DNA of 45,496 bases from the IMG/VR virus record IMGVR_UViG_3300037200_000063, positions 1-45,496 of that record; one strand, written 5' to 3'. The stretch comes from a virus. Below are positions 13,072-21,200 of the stretch, in pieces (the stretch's first letter is position 1; each line of letters begins with the position of its first letter). The notes under the pieces are model-generated. The model had not been told where the DNA came from. It saw only the letters and a list, made by a program, of their open reading frames with translations, and ran no database searches. Position numbers and translations under genes: made by a program.

Positions 13072-13404
13072 ATGGCGAAGGTGCCCGCAAAGAAGAGCGA
13101 GGGCGAAGAGACTCTCCTCTTCCACATCCGGCAATATCTATTGCCCGAACCGGAGCGCGAGTACAAGTTTCTCGCCAACAGGAAGTACCGCTTTGACCTT
13201 GCATGGCCAGACGCAATGATTGCGGTCGAAGTAAATGGTGGAACGGCGTTCGGCAAGTCCAGGCACAGCAGGGGCGAGGGGATCGAAGAGGATTACAGGA
13301 AGTTCAACCGCGCCGCTCGAATGGGGTGGGCCGTCTATCATTTTACGACCGCGCAGGTGAAGTCCGCCGAAGCTATTGATTTTCTAAGGGAGGTCTTCAA
13401 GTGA
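13072..13404 (+). CDS. PD-(D/E)XK-like nuclease, possible Holliday junction resolvase
   Basis: A 110-residue protein. KYRFDLAWPDAMIAVEVNGG gives an FDLAWP..(x)AVEV core like the D...E-x-(V/K) site of small PD-(D/E)XK and DUF559/Vsr-like nucleases. SRGEGIEEDYRKFNRAARMGWAVYHFT matches the following helix and strand, where re.....D..K.......Gw.v.r.t is conserved. The start ATG 13072 is right after the exonuclease stop. Its place after ERF and exonuclease suggests a junction-resolving role. Confidence 0.7.
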   Translation: MAKVPAKKSEGEETLLFHIRQYLLPEPEREYKFLANRKYRFDLAWPDAMIAVEVNGGTAFGKSRHSRGEGIEEDYRKFNRAARMGWAVYHFTTAQVKSAEAIDFLREVFK

Positions 13405-13649
13405 ACTATGGCGACCAGAGCGGCGTTGTATATGCCTATTCTGTTGAGGTTCGCACCACTTTTCCATGCCTGCTTCAAGCTTCGGAGGGGAATGGAGGCT
13501 GCATTCAATGTCGGCTAGTGAAGGTGCGCGTGGAGTATTCGCTGAAATCTACCGCCGAATCGGTCGGGGAGCCGATCCAGTTAGCCGAGATGCATCGGGA
13601 CGCAAAGTTTGAGAAGCTGGCAGTGCCCGCTATAGGAGGTGGGAAGTGA
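13401..13649 (+). CDS. Unknown small protein, GTG start
   Basis: An 82-residue protein beginning at GTG 13401, which overlaps the nuclease stop (GTGA). GGGAGG is 7 nt upstream. Its sequence is beta-rich (VVYAYSVEVRTTFP, CRLVKVRVEYSLKS) with no known motif. The stop overlaps the next GTG start, so it is part of a tightly coupled operon. Confidence 0.5.
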   Translation: MNYGDQSGVVYAYSVEVRTTFPCLLQASEGNGGCIQCRLVKVRVEYSLKSTAESVGEPIQLAEMHRDAKFEKLAVPAIGGGK

Positions 13650-14083
13650 CAGAAGAGGAACGAAGAGAGAAACACATCGGGCGTTACATGGCGCGATGCG
13701 TCCACTTCAACGGCATCCAGAATGAGTCCTGCGAGGCTGGGGTGAACTACGAGGAGATGCGCGGCGAGAAAATAGGCTGCTTGCCATGCTTCTCCGATGA
13801 GCCTACACCCTTGGTTTGCGATAAGCGTTCGCTCCCGACGCGCGAGCAAGCTGAGGCGCACGAGACAGAGGTTGCGAACGCTTGTCGCAACTTCTCTTTG
13901 GCATCGTCGTGGGCGGCGCGTAGAGCAGCCATTGTTTTGGGCTTCGGGAAGAAAGCCGGTGGCCAGAGTTCTCTCGCTTGCCCTGCTTGCGGGACTGGCC
14001 AGATTCGCTACAGCGTGGCCTCCTACAACGGCCACATGCAGGCTAGGTGTACGACCGCAGGATGTGTAAGTTGGATGGAATGA
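13646..14083 (+). CDS. Phage zinc-finger protein (CxxFNGIQNxxC family)
   Basis: A 145-residue protein. CVHFNGIQNESCEAGVNYEEM, then GCLPCF, form the cysteine-rich N-terminal block of a family common in phages. A second zinc ribbon CPACGTGQIRYSVASYNGHM...C....C ends the protein. The start is GTG 13646 with GGAGGTGGGAA upstream, overlapping the previous stop. The role is unknown; two zinc modules suggest nucleic-acid binding. Confidence 0.65.
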   Translation: MTEEERREKHIGRYMARCVHFNGIQNESCEAGVNYEEMRGEKIGCLPCFSDEPTPLVCDKRSLPTREQAEAHETEVANACRNFSLASSWAARRAAIVLGFGKKAGGQSSLACPACGTGQIRYSVASYNGHMQARCTTAGCVSWME

Positions 14084-14114
14084 CCCCACTCAAGTACGCG
14101 CTGCTAGGAGGTAG

Positions 14115-14444
14115 ATGATGAAGCATGAAGAAACATATTTCTACGTCAAGCCTTTTCAGCCCACAGGCCCGCTGACGCAATGGCTGAAGACTCGCCGCGA
14201 GATCTTCGCGGGTACAGTGCCACTTGATGGACTCCAGATCGCGCCGGATAAGCCTTACAAGCCGAGTCCAGGCGGTGATGTAGGTATCCCAGATGGAGAG
14301 CGCCAGTTCGCAGGCCCGTTCATCAGCTCGCTGCTCAGTGTCGAGACAAGTCCAGCACAGATCACAGTCAGGGGCCGCTACTCTTGCCTCTACGATCCTG
14401 CGACCGACCTGACCACATGCAAGAAGGAGGAGCCTAAGCCATGA
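14115..14444 (+). CDS. Unknown protein (109 aa)
   Basis: A 109-residue protein starting at ATG 14115 (second ATG at 14118) behind GCTAGGAGGTAG. The sequence has aromatic and proline-rich segments (ETYFYVKPFQPTGPLTQWLK) and two cysteines near the end. No family is recognised. Its stop overlaps the start of the next gene (ATGA). Confidence 0.5.
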   Translation: MMKHEETYFYVKPFQPTGPLTQWLKTRREIFAGTVPLDGLQIAPDKPYKPSPGGDVGIPDGERQFAGPFISSLLSVETSPAQITVRGRYSCLYDPATDLTTCKKEEPKP

Positions 14445-15286
14445 GCCACACACCGAAAGAGAGAGTGTTGGAGAAATATCCTGATGCCTTCGTTGAGCAA
14501 GCAGTCGACGCGAACCTGTGGATGATCCGCCGTGAGTCCCATAGCAGCATTCTTTCGGTTGGGCGCGGTAAAACAATCGAAGCGGCGTGGGCCTCCGCAG
14601 CCGAGAAGATCGAGCCAGCGCCCGAGCCGCCCGTCCATGACATTGGCGGAGCCGGTCTGGAAATAGTCGGCCCGCATGAGACGCAGGAAGAATGGCGTGC
14701 AAAATTCGAGGCCAAACTGAAGGAGACAAAACAGGCCGCTCTAGCGGGTAATGCGCCCGTCACCAGTTACTCGCCGCCCCATGACGTTACTTTATCAACC
14801 ATTTTCGTTCCTTATGCACAGCCCGCAGAGAATGCGCCAAGCGAGAGCGCATGGCCCGCGCCCCAGCAGAGCGAGTCCCCGGCTTGCAAACATCGGCAAC
14901 AATCAGGACATCCAGCAAATTCAGACATCCGCCTTTGCTTAGACTGCGATATGCGTTCCGTCGATGGAGGTATAACATGGATGACGTTCGCCGACTACCA
15001 AGCTAACCATTGTGGCAAGTCCCCGGCTGCGGATGAGTTGCCGAGCAAGACTGGAGACGAGATTCTAGTCGAAGCCGCGATGGAAGGCGCACAGCGCAGC
15101 CATTATTGGTTCCTACAGGCGCAGACTGCTCTTACACGTTTGGGAGATCAGTTTCAGGCGAACGTGCAATTGTCTCAATTCAATGCAGAATTACTCGCAG
15201 AGATCGACCGCCTCAAGCAACGAGTTGAGTTTCTTGAGAAACAACGCGAGGCCGAGGCCCGCATCAAGGAACTGGAGGGGAGGTGA
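14441..15286 (+). CDS. Unknown protein with C-terminal coiled coil
   Basis: A 281-residue protein, last of the rightward operon. The first ~60 residues resemble short phage domains with an alpha/beta fold (KYPDAFVEQAVDANLWMIRR, GRGKTIEAAWASAAEKI). The middle is proline-rich and disordered. CKHRQQ...CLDCDM could bind zinc, and the last ~80 residues form a coiled coil (LNxEIDRLKQRVEFLEKQ-like heptads). No function is assigned. Confidence 0.5.
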   Translation: MSHTPKERVLEKYPDAFVEQAVDANLWMIRRESHSSILSVGRGKTIEAAWASAAEKIEPAPEPPVHDIGGAGLEIVGPHETQEEWRAKFEAKLKETKQAALAGNAPVTSYSPPHDVTLSTIFVPYAQPAENAPSESAWPAPQQSESPACKHRQQSGHPANSDIRLCLDCDMRSVDGGITWMTFADYQANHCGKSPAADELPSKTGDEILVEAAMEGAQRSHYWFLQAQTALTRLGDQFQANVQLSQFNAELLAEIDRLKQRVEFLEKQREAEARIKELEGR

Positions 15287-15379
15287 TGCTCAGTGGATCG
15301 GACAAAGAGTTATAGCTGTGACATTCATGGTTGGCGGTGCATGGGAATACCTTGCCCCCAATGTAACTCACCGGTTGCA

Positions 15380-15408
15380 GCGCCCCGTAGGTGCCGTATC
15401 GGGAGCGC
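15380..15408 (+). terminator. Possible hairpin between convergent operons
   Basis: GCGCCCCG pairs with CGGGAGCGC (one bulged A) over a 12-nt loop. It lies in the 148-nt gap between the end of the rightward operon (15286) and the end of the late operon (15435). There is no clear T run, so termination is uncertain. The rest of the gap holds no gene I can support. Confidence 0.25.
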
Positions 15409-15434
15409 GTAAAGCAGCGGCACACTATATTCAC

Positions 15435-16145
15435 TCAGTGCAGCAGGTACCCACCCAATTGCGCCGCGAAGATAGCGTCTGACCTCAACGAGCATCGAAT
15501 CGTTGGGTGCCGGATGCACGCCGTCAGTTTTTCTTCAGTGTCTTTGCTCAGCACGAGCATCTGGTCTGCCGTCACCACGCCCTTGTTGACGTTCGCGGCC
15601 AGGTCTTTCACGTCCGCCGATGACAGCAGCGCATCAAGGTGCTGAACCGCCGCATTCCCTGAATCCAGCCCTGCATTCAGTTTCCCCGCCGTCGCGTGGA
15701 AGTCGGTGTAGAGCGATAGCTCTTGCGTGTCCAGCGTCCCCAGGTTGCGATCCCAGTGCGCGCCGGCCGCCTCCAGGGTGCCCGCCGTGCCCCTGAAGGT
15801 GGCAAGGGTGCGGTTTACGTCGGGGAGCGTCCCGCAGGGCGCAGGCAGGCAGGGCCGATTGAGTGTGTCGGATGTTCTGTTGATTGCTGCGGCAGATGCT
15901 TGCAGGACGGGCGTGGCGGCGCTGATAGCAGTCTTGGCGGCGTCTAGGGCGTCTCCAGCCTTGGTGAGGGCAGGCTGGGCATCTGAGCGCATCCCTGATA
16001 CCGTATCGTTGACTGCCTTGAAGGTGCCGGCAAGTCCGTGGTCAATCCGCTGGATTGTGCCGCTCAGCTGGATCAGCACCAACAGCAACGCCGCCCCGAC
16101 CACAGGTACGGTCAGCAGGGCGGCGATGCGGGCTATGCGTTCCAT
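15435..16145 (-). CDS. Membrane-anchored helical protein (MCE-like helical part)
   Basis: A 236-residue protein. After MERIARI a strong transmembrane helix (AALLTVPVVGAALLLVLIQL) is followed by ~200 residues of alanine-rich helices without long hydrophobic runs (DAQPALTKAGDALDAAKTAI and similar repeats). The layout resembles the helical, outside-facing part of MCE/MlaD-type proteins, although no beta MCE domain is seen. A poor ribosome site precedes ATG 16145. As the last late gene after the lysis cluster it may act at the cell envelope. Confidence 0.5.
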   Translation of the reverse strand: MERIARIAALLTVPVVGAALLLVLIQLSGTIQRIDHGLAGTFKAVNDTVSGMRSDAQPALTKAGDALDAAKTAISAATPVLQASAAAINRTSDTLNRPCLPAPCGTLPDVNRTLATFRGTAGTLEAAGAHWDRNLGTLDTQELSLYTDFHATAGKLNAGLDSGNAAVQHLDALLSSADVKDLAANVNKGVVTADQMLVLSKDTEEKLTACIRHPTIRCSLRSDAIFAAQLGGYLLH

Positions 16146-16158
16146 GAGTGAATTGTAC

Positions 16159-16232
16159 GGCCCCCGACTCCGGCATATAGCTCAACCAATGAGCGCTCAT
16201 TGGTATGTTGCAGCAGCCTTCGTGCGGGGGCC
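16159..16232. repeat. Nested inverted repeat with 20-bp palindrome
   Basis: ACCAATGAGC/GCTCATTGGT at 16185-16204 is a perfect 20-bp palindrome. It is enclosed by GGCCCCCG (16159-16166) and CGGGGGCC (16225-16232). It lies in the gap between two late genes. No T run follows on either side, so it may be an operator, RNA-processing stem or cruciform and not a simple terminator. Confidence 0.75.
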
Positions 16233-16238
16233 ATCTCG

Positions 16239-16583
16239 TTAGGCCGCTGGCGCTTTCAGCACAATCGCCAAGGTCTCGAAATCTGCCTTGATGAGGCTCC
16301 CGTCCGTCGCGACATCCGTAACAAGCCCCTGAATCAGGCCCGCAGTGTTGGCCGACAAAGTGACCGCCAGGGGGATGTTGCCCGACGCTCCCGCAGCCGC
16401 CACCGCCACCCCAGAATTGAACGTCTTCACAGCGTCGTAGAACGTGGCAAGGATCGCGGCCTTTGTTGCAGGCTGGAGCTTGGCAAACTCTGCCGCTACC
16501 TGCTCTTCCTTCTTGAAGAGGTTCACGAGGAACGCCTGCGCTTTGGTGAGACCTGCAAAAACTTCGCCGAACAAACTGGACAT
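16239..16583 (-). CDS. Helical alanine-rich late protein in lysis region
   Basis: A 114-residue protein beginning MSSLFGEVFAGLTKAQAFLV, with GGAGGAGAGCATC before ATG 16583. It has an amphipathic N-terminal helix and a mildly hydrophobic alanine/glycine-rich middle (TFNSGVAVAAAGASGNIPLA). It is not a clear transmembrane protein. Its place among lysis-type genes suggests an accessory envelope role, but no family is recognised. Confidence 0.5.
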   Translation of the reverse strand: MSSLFGEVFAGLTKAQAFLVNLFKKEEQVAAEFAKLQPATKAAILATFYDAVKTFNSGVAVAAAGASGNIPLAVTLSANTAGLIQGLVTDVATDGSLIKADFETLAIVLKAPAA

Positions 16584-16609
16584 GATGCTCTCCTCCGCTC
16601 TCGCGGGTG

Positions 16610-16834
16610 CTACTTTGGGGGCGTATGCTCCGGTGGGGTGATCGTGGGAGCCGACAGCCGGGTATTGGTGATGTTGAAGAGTTGGTGACCCCAGTCGTAC
16701 AGCCACAAGGCCCATGTGCGCGTCGGGATCGGGGCGGTCTTGATGCCAGAGGTCACCAAGAACAGCAGGCCGCCCTCAATTGCGAGACGGTTGCCGTAAA
16801 GGTAATCCCAGAGCTGCGCCCAGTTGACATGCAT
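16610..16834 (-). CDS. Small membrane protein in lysis cluster
   Basis: A 74-residue protein. LAIEGGLLFLVTSGIKTAPIP is a single likely membrane helix, followed by LWLYDWGHQLFNITNTRL and a proline-rich tail. GAGGGCGTGAGAG precedes ATG 16834. The context after the endolysin makes a holin or accessory lysis role possible; the sequence alone does not prove it. About 120 nt between this gene and the endolysin stop hold only short frames without good start sites. Confidence 0.5.
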   Translation of the reverse strand: MHVNWAQLWDYLYGNRLAIEGGLLFLVTSGIKTAPIPTRTWALWLYDWGHQLFNITNTRLSAPTITPPEHTPPK

Positions 16835-16956
16835 CTCTCACGCCCTCCGCGAAGATTGTATCGTATCCGCCAGCAAATCGCGATAACAGAGTTCGCCAAA
16901 GAGTTCCATGCAGCTCGCGCACCTGCACGCGGGCACAAGATGGAACGAGCCGAACG

Positions 16957-17352
16957 TCACACAGAGGCAGTGGGGACGGCAAGCAAGTCCGGCGTCAGGA
17001 TAGTCTCGGGGGTAAGTCCCGTGCGGTTGCACACCACCTCCACATATTCGCTGCTGTTGTTCTCATTCGGCGGGGCGAAGCGGTTGATTGCCTGCTTAAG
17101 GGTCGCGCCGAGATAGCCGTGAATCAGGTTGCCAGCACTATCGAACTTCGCAGGCACACTCAACCATCGCCGCAAAGCATTCCAGCCGGTCTCGGCATCA
17201 GGAAAGATAGCGAATCGCGGATCGCCAGCAGTCGCGCCAAAGGAAACAGTCTCGCCGCAGAACGTCAGGTCGCCGGGATTATTGTTCCTCTGCGGCCGAC
17301 TTCCATCTACCGGGAAGCCTTCCATCTCAGCTATCGCTTCGAGTAGCGTCAC
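16957..17352 (-). CDS. Endolysin-like protein (lysozyme-fold)
   Basis: A 131-residue protein. An N-terminal AEMEGF segment, NNNPGDLTFCG, FPDAETGWNAL, GYLGATLKQAINRFAPPNENNSS and YVEVVCNRTG follow the pattern of small phage muramidase/transglycosylase-like proteins, in which RNNNPGNL and YAPp.eNnt..Y are typical. E11 in AEMEG is a plausible catalytic residue. The start is GTG 17352, inside the end of a small membrane gene. The preceding tiny membrane genes could provide the holin. It could alternatively be a virion-associated hydrolase. Confidence 0.7.
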   Translation of the reverse strand: MTLLEAIAEMEGFPVDGSRPQRNNNPGDLTFCGETVSFGATAGDPRFAIFPDAETGWNALRRWLSVPAKFDSAGNLIHGYLGATLKQAINRFAPPNENNSSEYVEVVCNRTGLTPETILTPDLLAVPTASV

Positions 17353-17500
17353 GCATCACCTTCCTCAGCGGCTCTTCCCGCTTGGCACGCATCCTGCGCT
17401 CATCGGCCATGGCGTCAATAAGGCATTCGATGCCCTTGAAAATCAGTTCCGATAGTCCCCATGCGGCGGGAATTACGATGAGCGCGTAGACATAGATCAC
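17327..17500 (-). CDS. Small membrane protein (57 aa), lysis cluster
   Basis: A 57-residue frame from GTG 17500: N-terminal helix IYVYALIVIPAAWGLSELIF, then a strongly basic tail (ADERRMRAKREEPLRKVMRD). AAGAGG is 7 nt upstream. It overlaps the previous small gene (GTGA) and the endolysin start (25 nt). One membrane helix with a charged cytoplasmic tail fits a small holin, antiholin or inner-membrane spanin-like protein; homology is unknown. Confidence 0.55.
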   Translation of the reverse strand: MIYVYALIVIPAAWGLSELIFKGIECLIDAMADERRMRAKREEPLRKVMRDATRSDS

Positions 17501-17643
17501 GGGTCAACCTCTTCCTGGTCTTTCCAGCGGCTCTTCGTGGGCTCCAGATCGGACGCCCAGAGCATGATCCGCCGCCGCACGTCACTGTTCACAAGCACGG
17601 GCAGCAGGACAAGCGCGAAGAGCAGGACTCCGGCAGCGATCAT
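17497..17643 (-). CDS. Small membrane protein (48 aa), lysis cluster
   Basis: A 48-residue frame from ATG 17643 with GGAGGATAA upstream: hydrophobic helix IAAGVLLFALVLLPVLV, then a basic and acidic tail (VRRRIMLWASDLEPTKSRWK). The start overlaps the stop of the previous gene and the stop overlaps the next GTG. It is likely translationally coupled to both neighbours. Confidence 0.55.
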   Translation of the reverse strand: MIAAGVLLFALVLLPVLVNSDVRRRIMLWASDLEPTKSRWKDQEEVDP

Positions 17644-17747
17644 TTATCCTCCAGCGCACGCAGAATGAACCACATCGCAAACAGTCCGACCACAAGAACC
17701 CCAATACCTATCCAGGCCAGAACGACGGTGATCGAATCGGGAATCAT
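17640..17747 (-). CDS. Small membrane protein (35 aa), lysis cluster
   Basis: A 35-residue frame from ATG 17747: MIPDSI, a hydrophobic helix (TVVLAWIGIGVLVVGLFAMWFIL) and RALEDK. It has no clear Shine-Dalgarno, but its stop overlaps the next start (ATGA). Together with the 48- and 57-residue genes it forms a run of three single-helix proteins before the endolysin. Confidence 0.5.
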   Translation of the reverse strand: MIPDSITVVLAWIGIGVLVVGLFAMWFILRALEDK

Positions 17748-17774
17748 GCAAATAGTATGCCACAGGTCGGCACT

Positions 17775-18137
17775 CTACCAACCCATTTTATGCTTGACCC
17801 ACTCGCCTAAGATGACACCCCCAACGCCTATACATGCAAGGCCAATAGCGATGATGAAAGCAACAAGTCTCTGCCGCAGGCCAAGCGCCCCCTTTGTCTC
17901 AGACTCCTTCGATAAGAGCGCGTCTAGTTTCCCATCCATGCGGCGCTGCGTTCCCTCAAGCCGCTGAACCGCCCCTTCCCGCCCAGTCCCATTGCCGTCG
18001 ATGGCGATGATGCGCGCCTTCACCTCTGCCACTTCGCTTGCGAGGTCAGAGAGGCGTACGACATTTTCTCCGTGATAGGTCGCTATTGCCAACTTCACCA
18101 TCCCCTCCGCAATATGCTCAATCTCTGCCCTCTCCAC
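17775..18137 (-). CDS. Holin-like protein with coiled coil and C-terminal membrane helix
   Basis: A 120-residue protein. A long helical region with heptads (VVRLSDLASEVAEVKARIIA, VQRLEGTQRRMDGKLDALLS) precedes one transmembrane helix (LVAFIIAIGLACIGVGGVIL) and a short GEWVKHKMGW end. This layout resembles XhlA-type and other tail-anchored phage lysis proteins. The start is GTG 18137 with GGAGAG 5 nt upstream. It follows the fibre gene and starts the lysis cluster. Confidence 0.6.
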   Translation of the reverse strand: MERAEIEHIAEGMVKLAIATYHGENVVRLSDLASEVAEVKARIIAIDGNGTGREGAVQRLEGTQRRMDGKLDALLSKESETKGALGLRQRLVAFIIAIGLACIGVGGVILGEWVKHKMGW

Positions 18138-18174
18138 ATTTTCTCTCCAAACCAGAATCGCCCGTGCTTCACCT

Positions 18175-18186
18175 TATACCGGTATA
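18175..18186. repeat. 12-bp palindrome TATACCGGTATA
   Basis: A perfect 12-bp palindrome, extended on both sides by CC/GG pairs, between the fibre stop codon (18204) and the holin-like start (18137). It could be a weak processing or termination stem; no T run follows. Confidence 0.4.
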
Positions 18187-18203
18187 GGGCGCAAATGCTT
18201 CAA

Positions 18204-21200
18204 TTAGTAATCCTCTAAAAAGATAGACCCAGTGCTTGTAGCGCCCGTCACGGTCACCGCAGACGTGCTGACCGAAGTCAAAACGCCAGCCGCCACATTG
18301 TTGGAGGCATAGATGCTTGGCGTGTTGGTGAAAGCCACTGGATAGGTGTATGAAGCGGTGCCAAGACAGGCGGTAAGATGGATCAGAACCTTCTTATCGT
18401 GCGACCCTTGTTCTGGTTGCGCGAAGATTGCCGTTCCAGATGTTGAGCAGGATACAGTCGTCTGCGTTCCGGCAAACAGGAAGGCCGTGTTCGCCTGAAT
18501 GTTAGTGCTCTGTATCAAGACATAGCAGGTCACCGAGTTACCCACAAAGCAAGGGTTGTTCCATACTTCGCTGCCGATGGCATGGGAATCTGAATACTCT
18601 TCTAGCAACTGGAAAGCGCCCGATGTTGCGCGTGTACACCAGCCAGATGCCTCATAAGTCGCTCCGTTATAGGCCCAGTTCATGTTGCAGGTATAGCCGG
18701 ATGGGATGCCTGATGAGTTTATCCCCGACGACTGGCCACATGTTCCCGCTGCCAGCGCTGCGTTTGTCGAAACAAAGGTGCAGGAAAATCCTGGGTTGGA
18801 GCCCGTGGCTCCTTGCATGGCTGTCTGCGGGCCTAGACTTTGAACAGGATTTGCCCCCACCGTCTGCGCTATATTCGCCCCAGCCAAAGTAGATGCGCCA
18901 GTGCCTCCGCTCCCCTGAGCCAGCGGAACGCCCAGCGTGAGAGCTCCATTCGCCGCCATAGCCGCCACATTCGTGCAACCCGAGAGCACACCCGCGCTTG
19001 GCGAGCATCCCGTATCCCACTCTTGCAGGTTCCCCCCAGTCGAAAGGCCGCTCACCAAGAATGGACGCCCGCCTGTCGATGTGCCAGTATTCAACACAGC
19101 CAGAGCGCCGCTGCTATTGTTGTTCGTCGTGTTCGAGTTGGTGAACACATAAGGGAAAGTCAGGTTCCCCGTCTCCACGCCTGCGCGGGTGATGGCGTTG
19201 CCTGTACCGGTTTCCGTGATCGTCGTAGCAGCAGTGGGGCCAGTCAAGCTGCTTTCAGCGAGTGAGGTAGTGCTAGGGCACGCTCCCCAGCCTGGGTTTG
19301 CGCCTGTTGACCCAAGGAAGCATTGCCCCGTCGTTCCAACCGCCGTCGCCACAACCGCCGACGATCCCTCACTCAGTAGGACGCCGTGCGCCGTAGATGC
19401 AATTGAGGCGTTAGCACCGAAGGTCTGCAAGGCACTGAAGGTCTGCGCTAGGTTCAGTTCAGCAACAGTGCCGCCATTGTCGGGGAACACAACAGTGCGC
19501 GTCGAAGCCGTAGACGCCGGGGTGAGAGTGATCGAGCCGCCGCCGCTCGCGTACATCTGATAACTACCTTGCGTCACGCCAGATACGCCGGACGAAACAA
19601 CTCCGCTCACTGCATAGAGATGGTTGAATGACCCATCCGCTGCTGTCGTTCCGCCAATCGCAGGAGGACTCGCCAGATAAGTCGCTAGGTCAAGCGGGGC
19701 TGGGGCTATCGCACTCCCTGACGGCTGCCATGCCAGCGCAAAGGTATGCCCGCTGGTCGTGGGTGCAGTGGTGGAGCTTACCGTCGTCCCGCCGCTGTAG
19801 TAGGCCGCACCATCTACTGTGCCCGAAATGATCGTGCCAGAGCCGCTGCTGCTGCTGCTAGGCGTTGCTGTCCAATAACTGCCCCCAATTTGCTCCCACG
19901 AGCATTGCAGAGTGAGGGTCGAATAGGCAGTGGCACTTGTCCATGCCCACGTAGCTCCGCCATTGACAGTTTCGTTCGCTGAATATGGCGGATTGGTCAC
20001 GGCGGCAAGAGTCACCGTATTCAGGTCCGATCCCAGTCGTATGAGGGTGTACCTTATATTCGCCAAACCTAGAGTGTCGGTCGCGTTACAAGGGGGAAGA
20101 GACAAAGTTTGAGGGGCGCTGAGCGGGCCTACCGTAACAAAATCCCCATTATTGGGAAGTAGCTGCGATCCTGACGTGGGCATCGACACTTGATTGTCAT
20201 GCATCGTAACCCACGGATAGGACTTTTGAAAGTGAGACACGGAGTTGGTTGGATACAGTCCTCCATTCGTCACGCTATACATAAAATGCCCATACGGTAG
20301 CGCGCATTCGGCAATGGGAAATTGCGATTGAAGAGTCTGCCCAAACCCGCCCGCAAACGTGTAACAGAGTCCACCACTATTTATCCTAGAGTACGGGAAT
20401 CCTGGCGACTCAAACGGCGGTGCTTCTCCAACGCTCGCACCAAAATCATAGCAGGAACTCGGATAGACACACCATCCGTTCGGATTGATGTTTGTTGTAC
20501 TATAACCAGCCGTAGCGTTGCCGTTGTCATAATAATATGTGCTGGGCAATGGAACGCCACCCCTAAGAATTGGTGTCTGCGACTGACCTATACCATAAGT
20601 AAATGCGTCGGGGGCGTTCGCGATAATAGCAGCGGCAACAGCCGCATGACCGCCATCGTTATAATGCAGACCACCTGCTTGCCAAGCCGGGTCGGAGTTT
20701 GACGGATAAGAAGTTGTGTTGAAGTAGTTCGTGTTGTTCGTCGGCGTTCGAATATCTGCCAGAGAAATATTCGCGCCTTCCGACAAGAAAGCGGCTTCAA
20801 TGGACGCGGCCAAAGAACTAAAAGTTTGAGTCGCAGAATCGTTCGTGCCACCGACAGAGGTAACATTGGTCATCACGATCCGTGGTAGGGTCGATTTCAC
20901 GCCGGATGGGATAGTGTCGAATCCAATCCATGTGACGACGTTGCCGCTGCCAGTCGAGGATGTCGTGGTACATGCCACGGCATGAGTCCCAGCTCCGAGT
21001 GCCCCAAGCTCTGTCCTCCACACCGCCGTATTTCCGTTGTTCCCGGCGACATTGATTGAGGAGCCCAATGTAATTACCGTGGTGTTAGTACCATCTGTGC
21101 AGCTCGCCGTGCCGCCATTACCCGTGGTGGCCAGATATTCCACGCCGATAGGGTTGCCAGTCGTCGTAACCGATCCGTTGCAGTGATCCCCATTCGTGGT

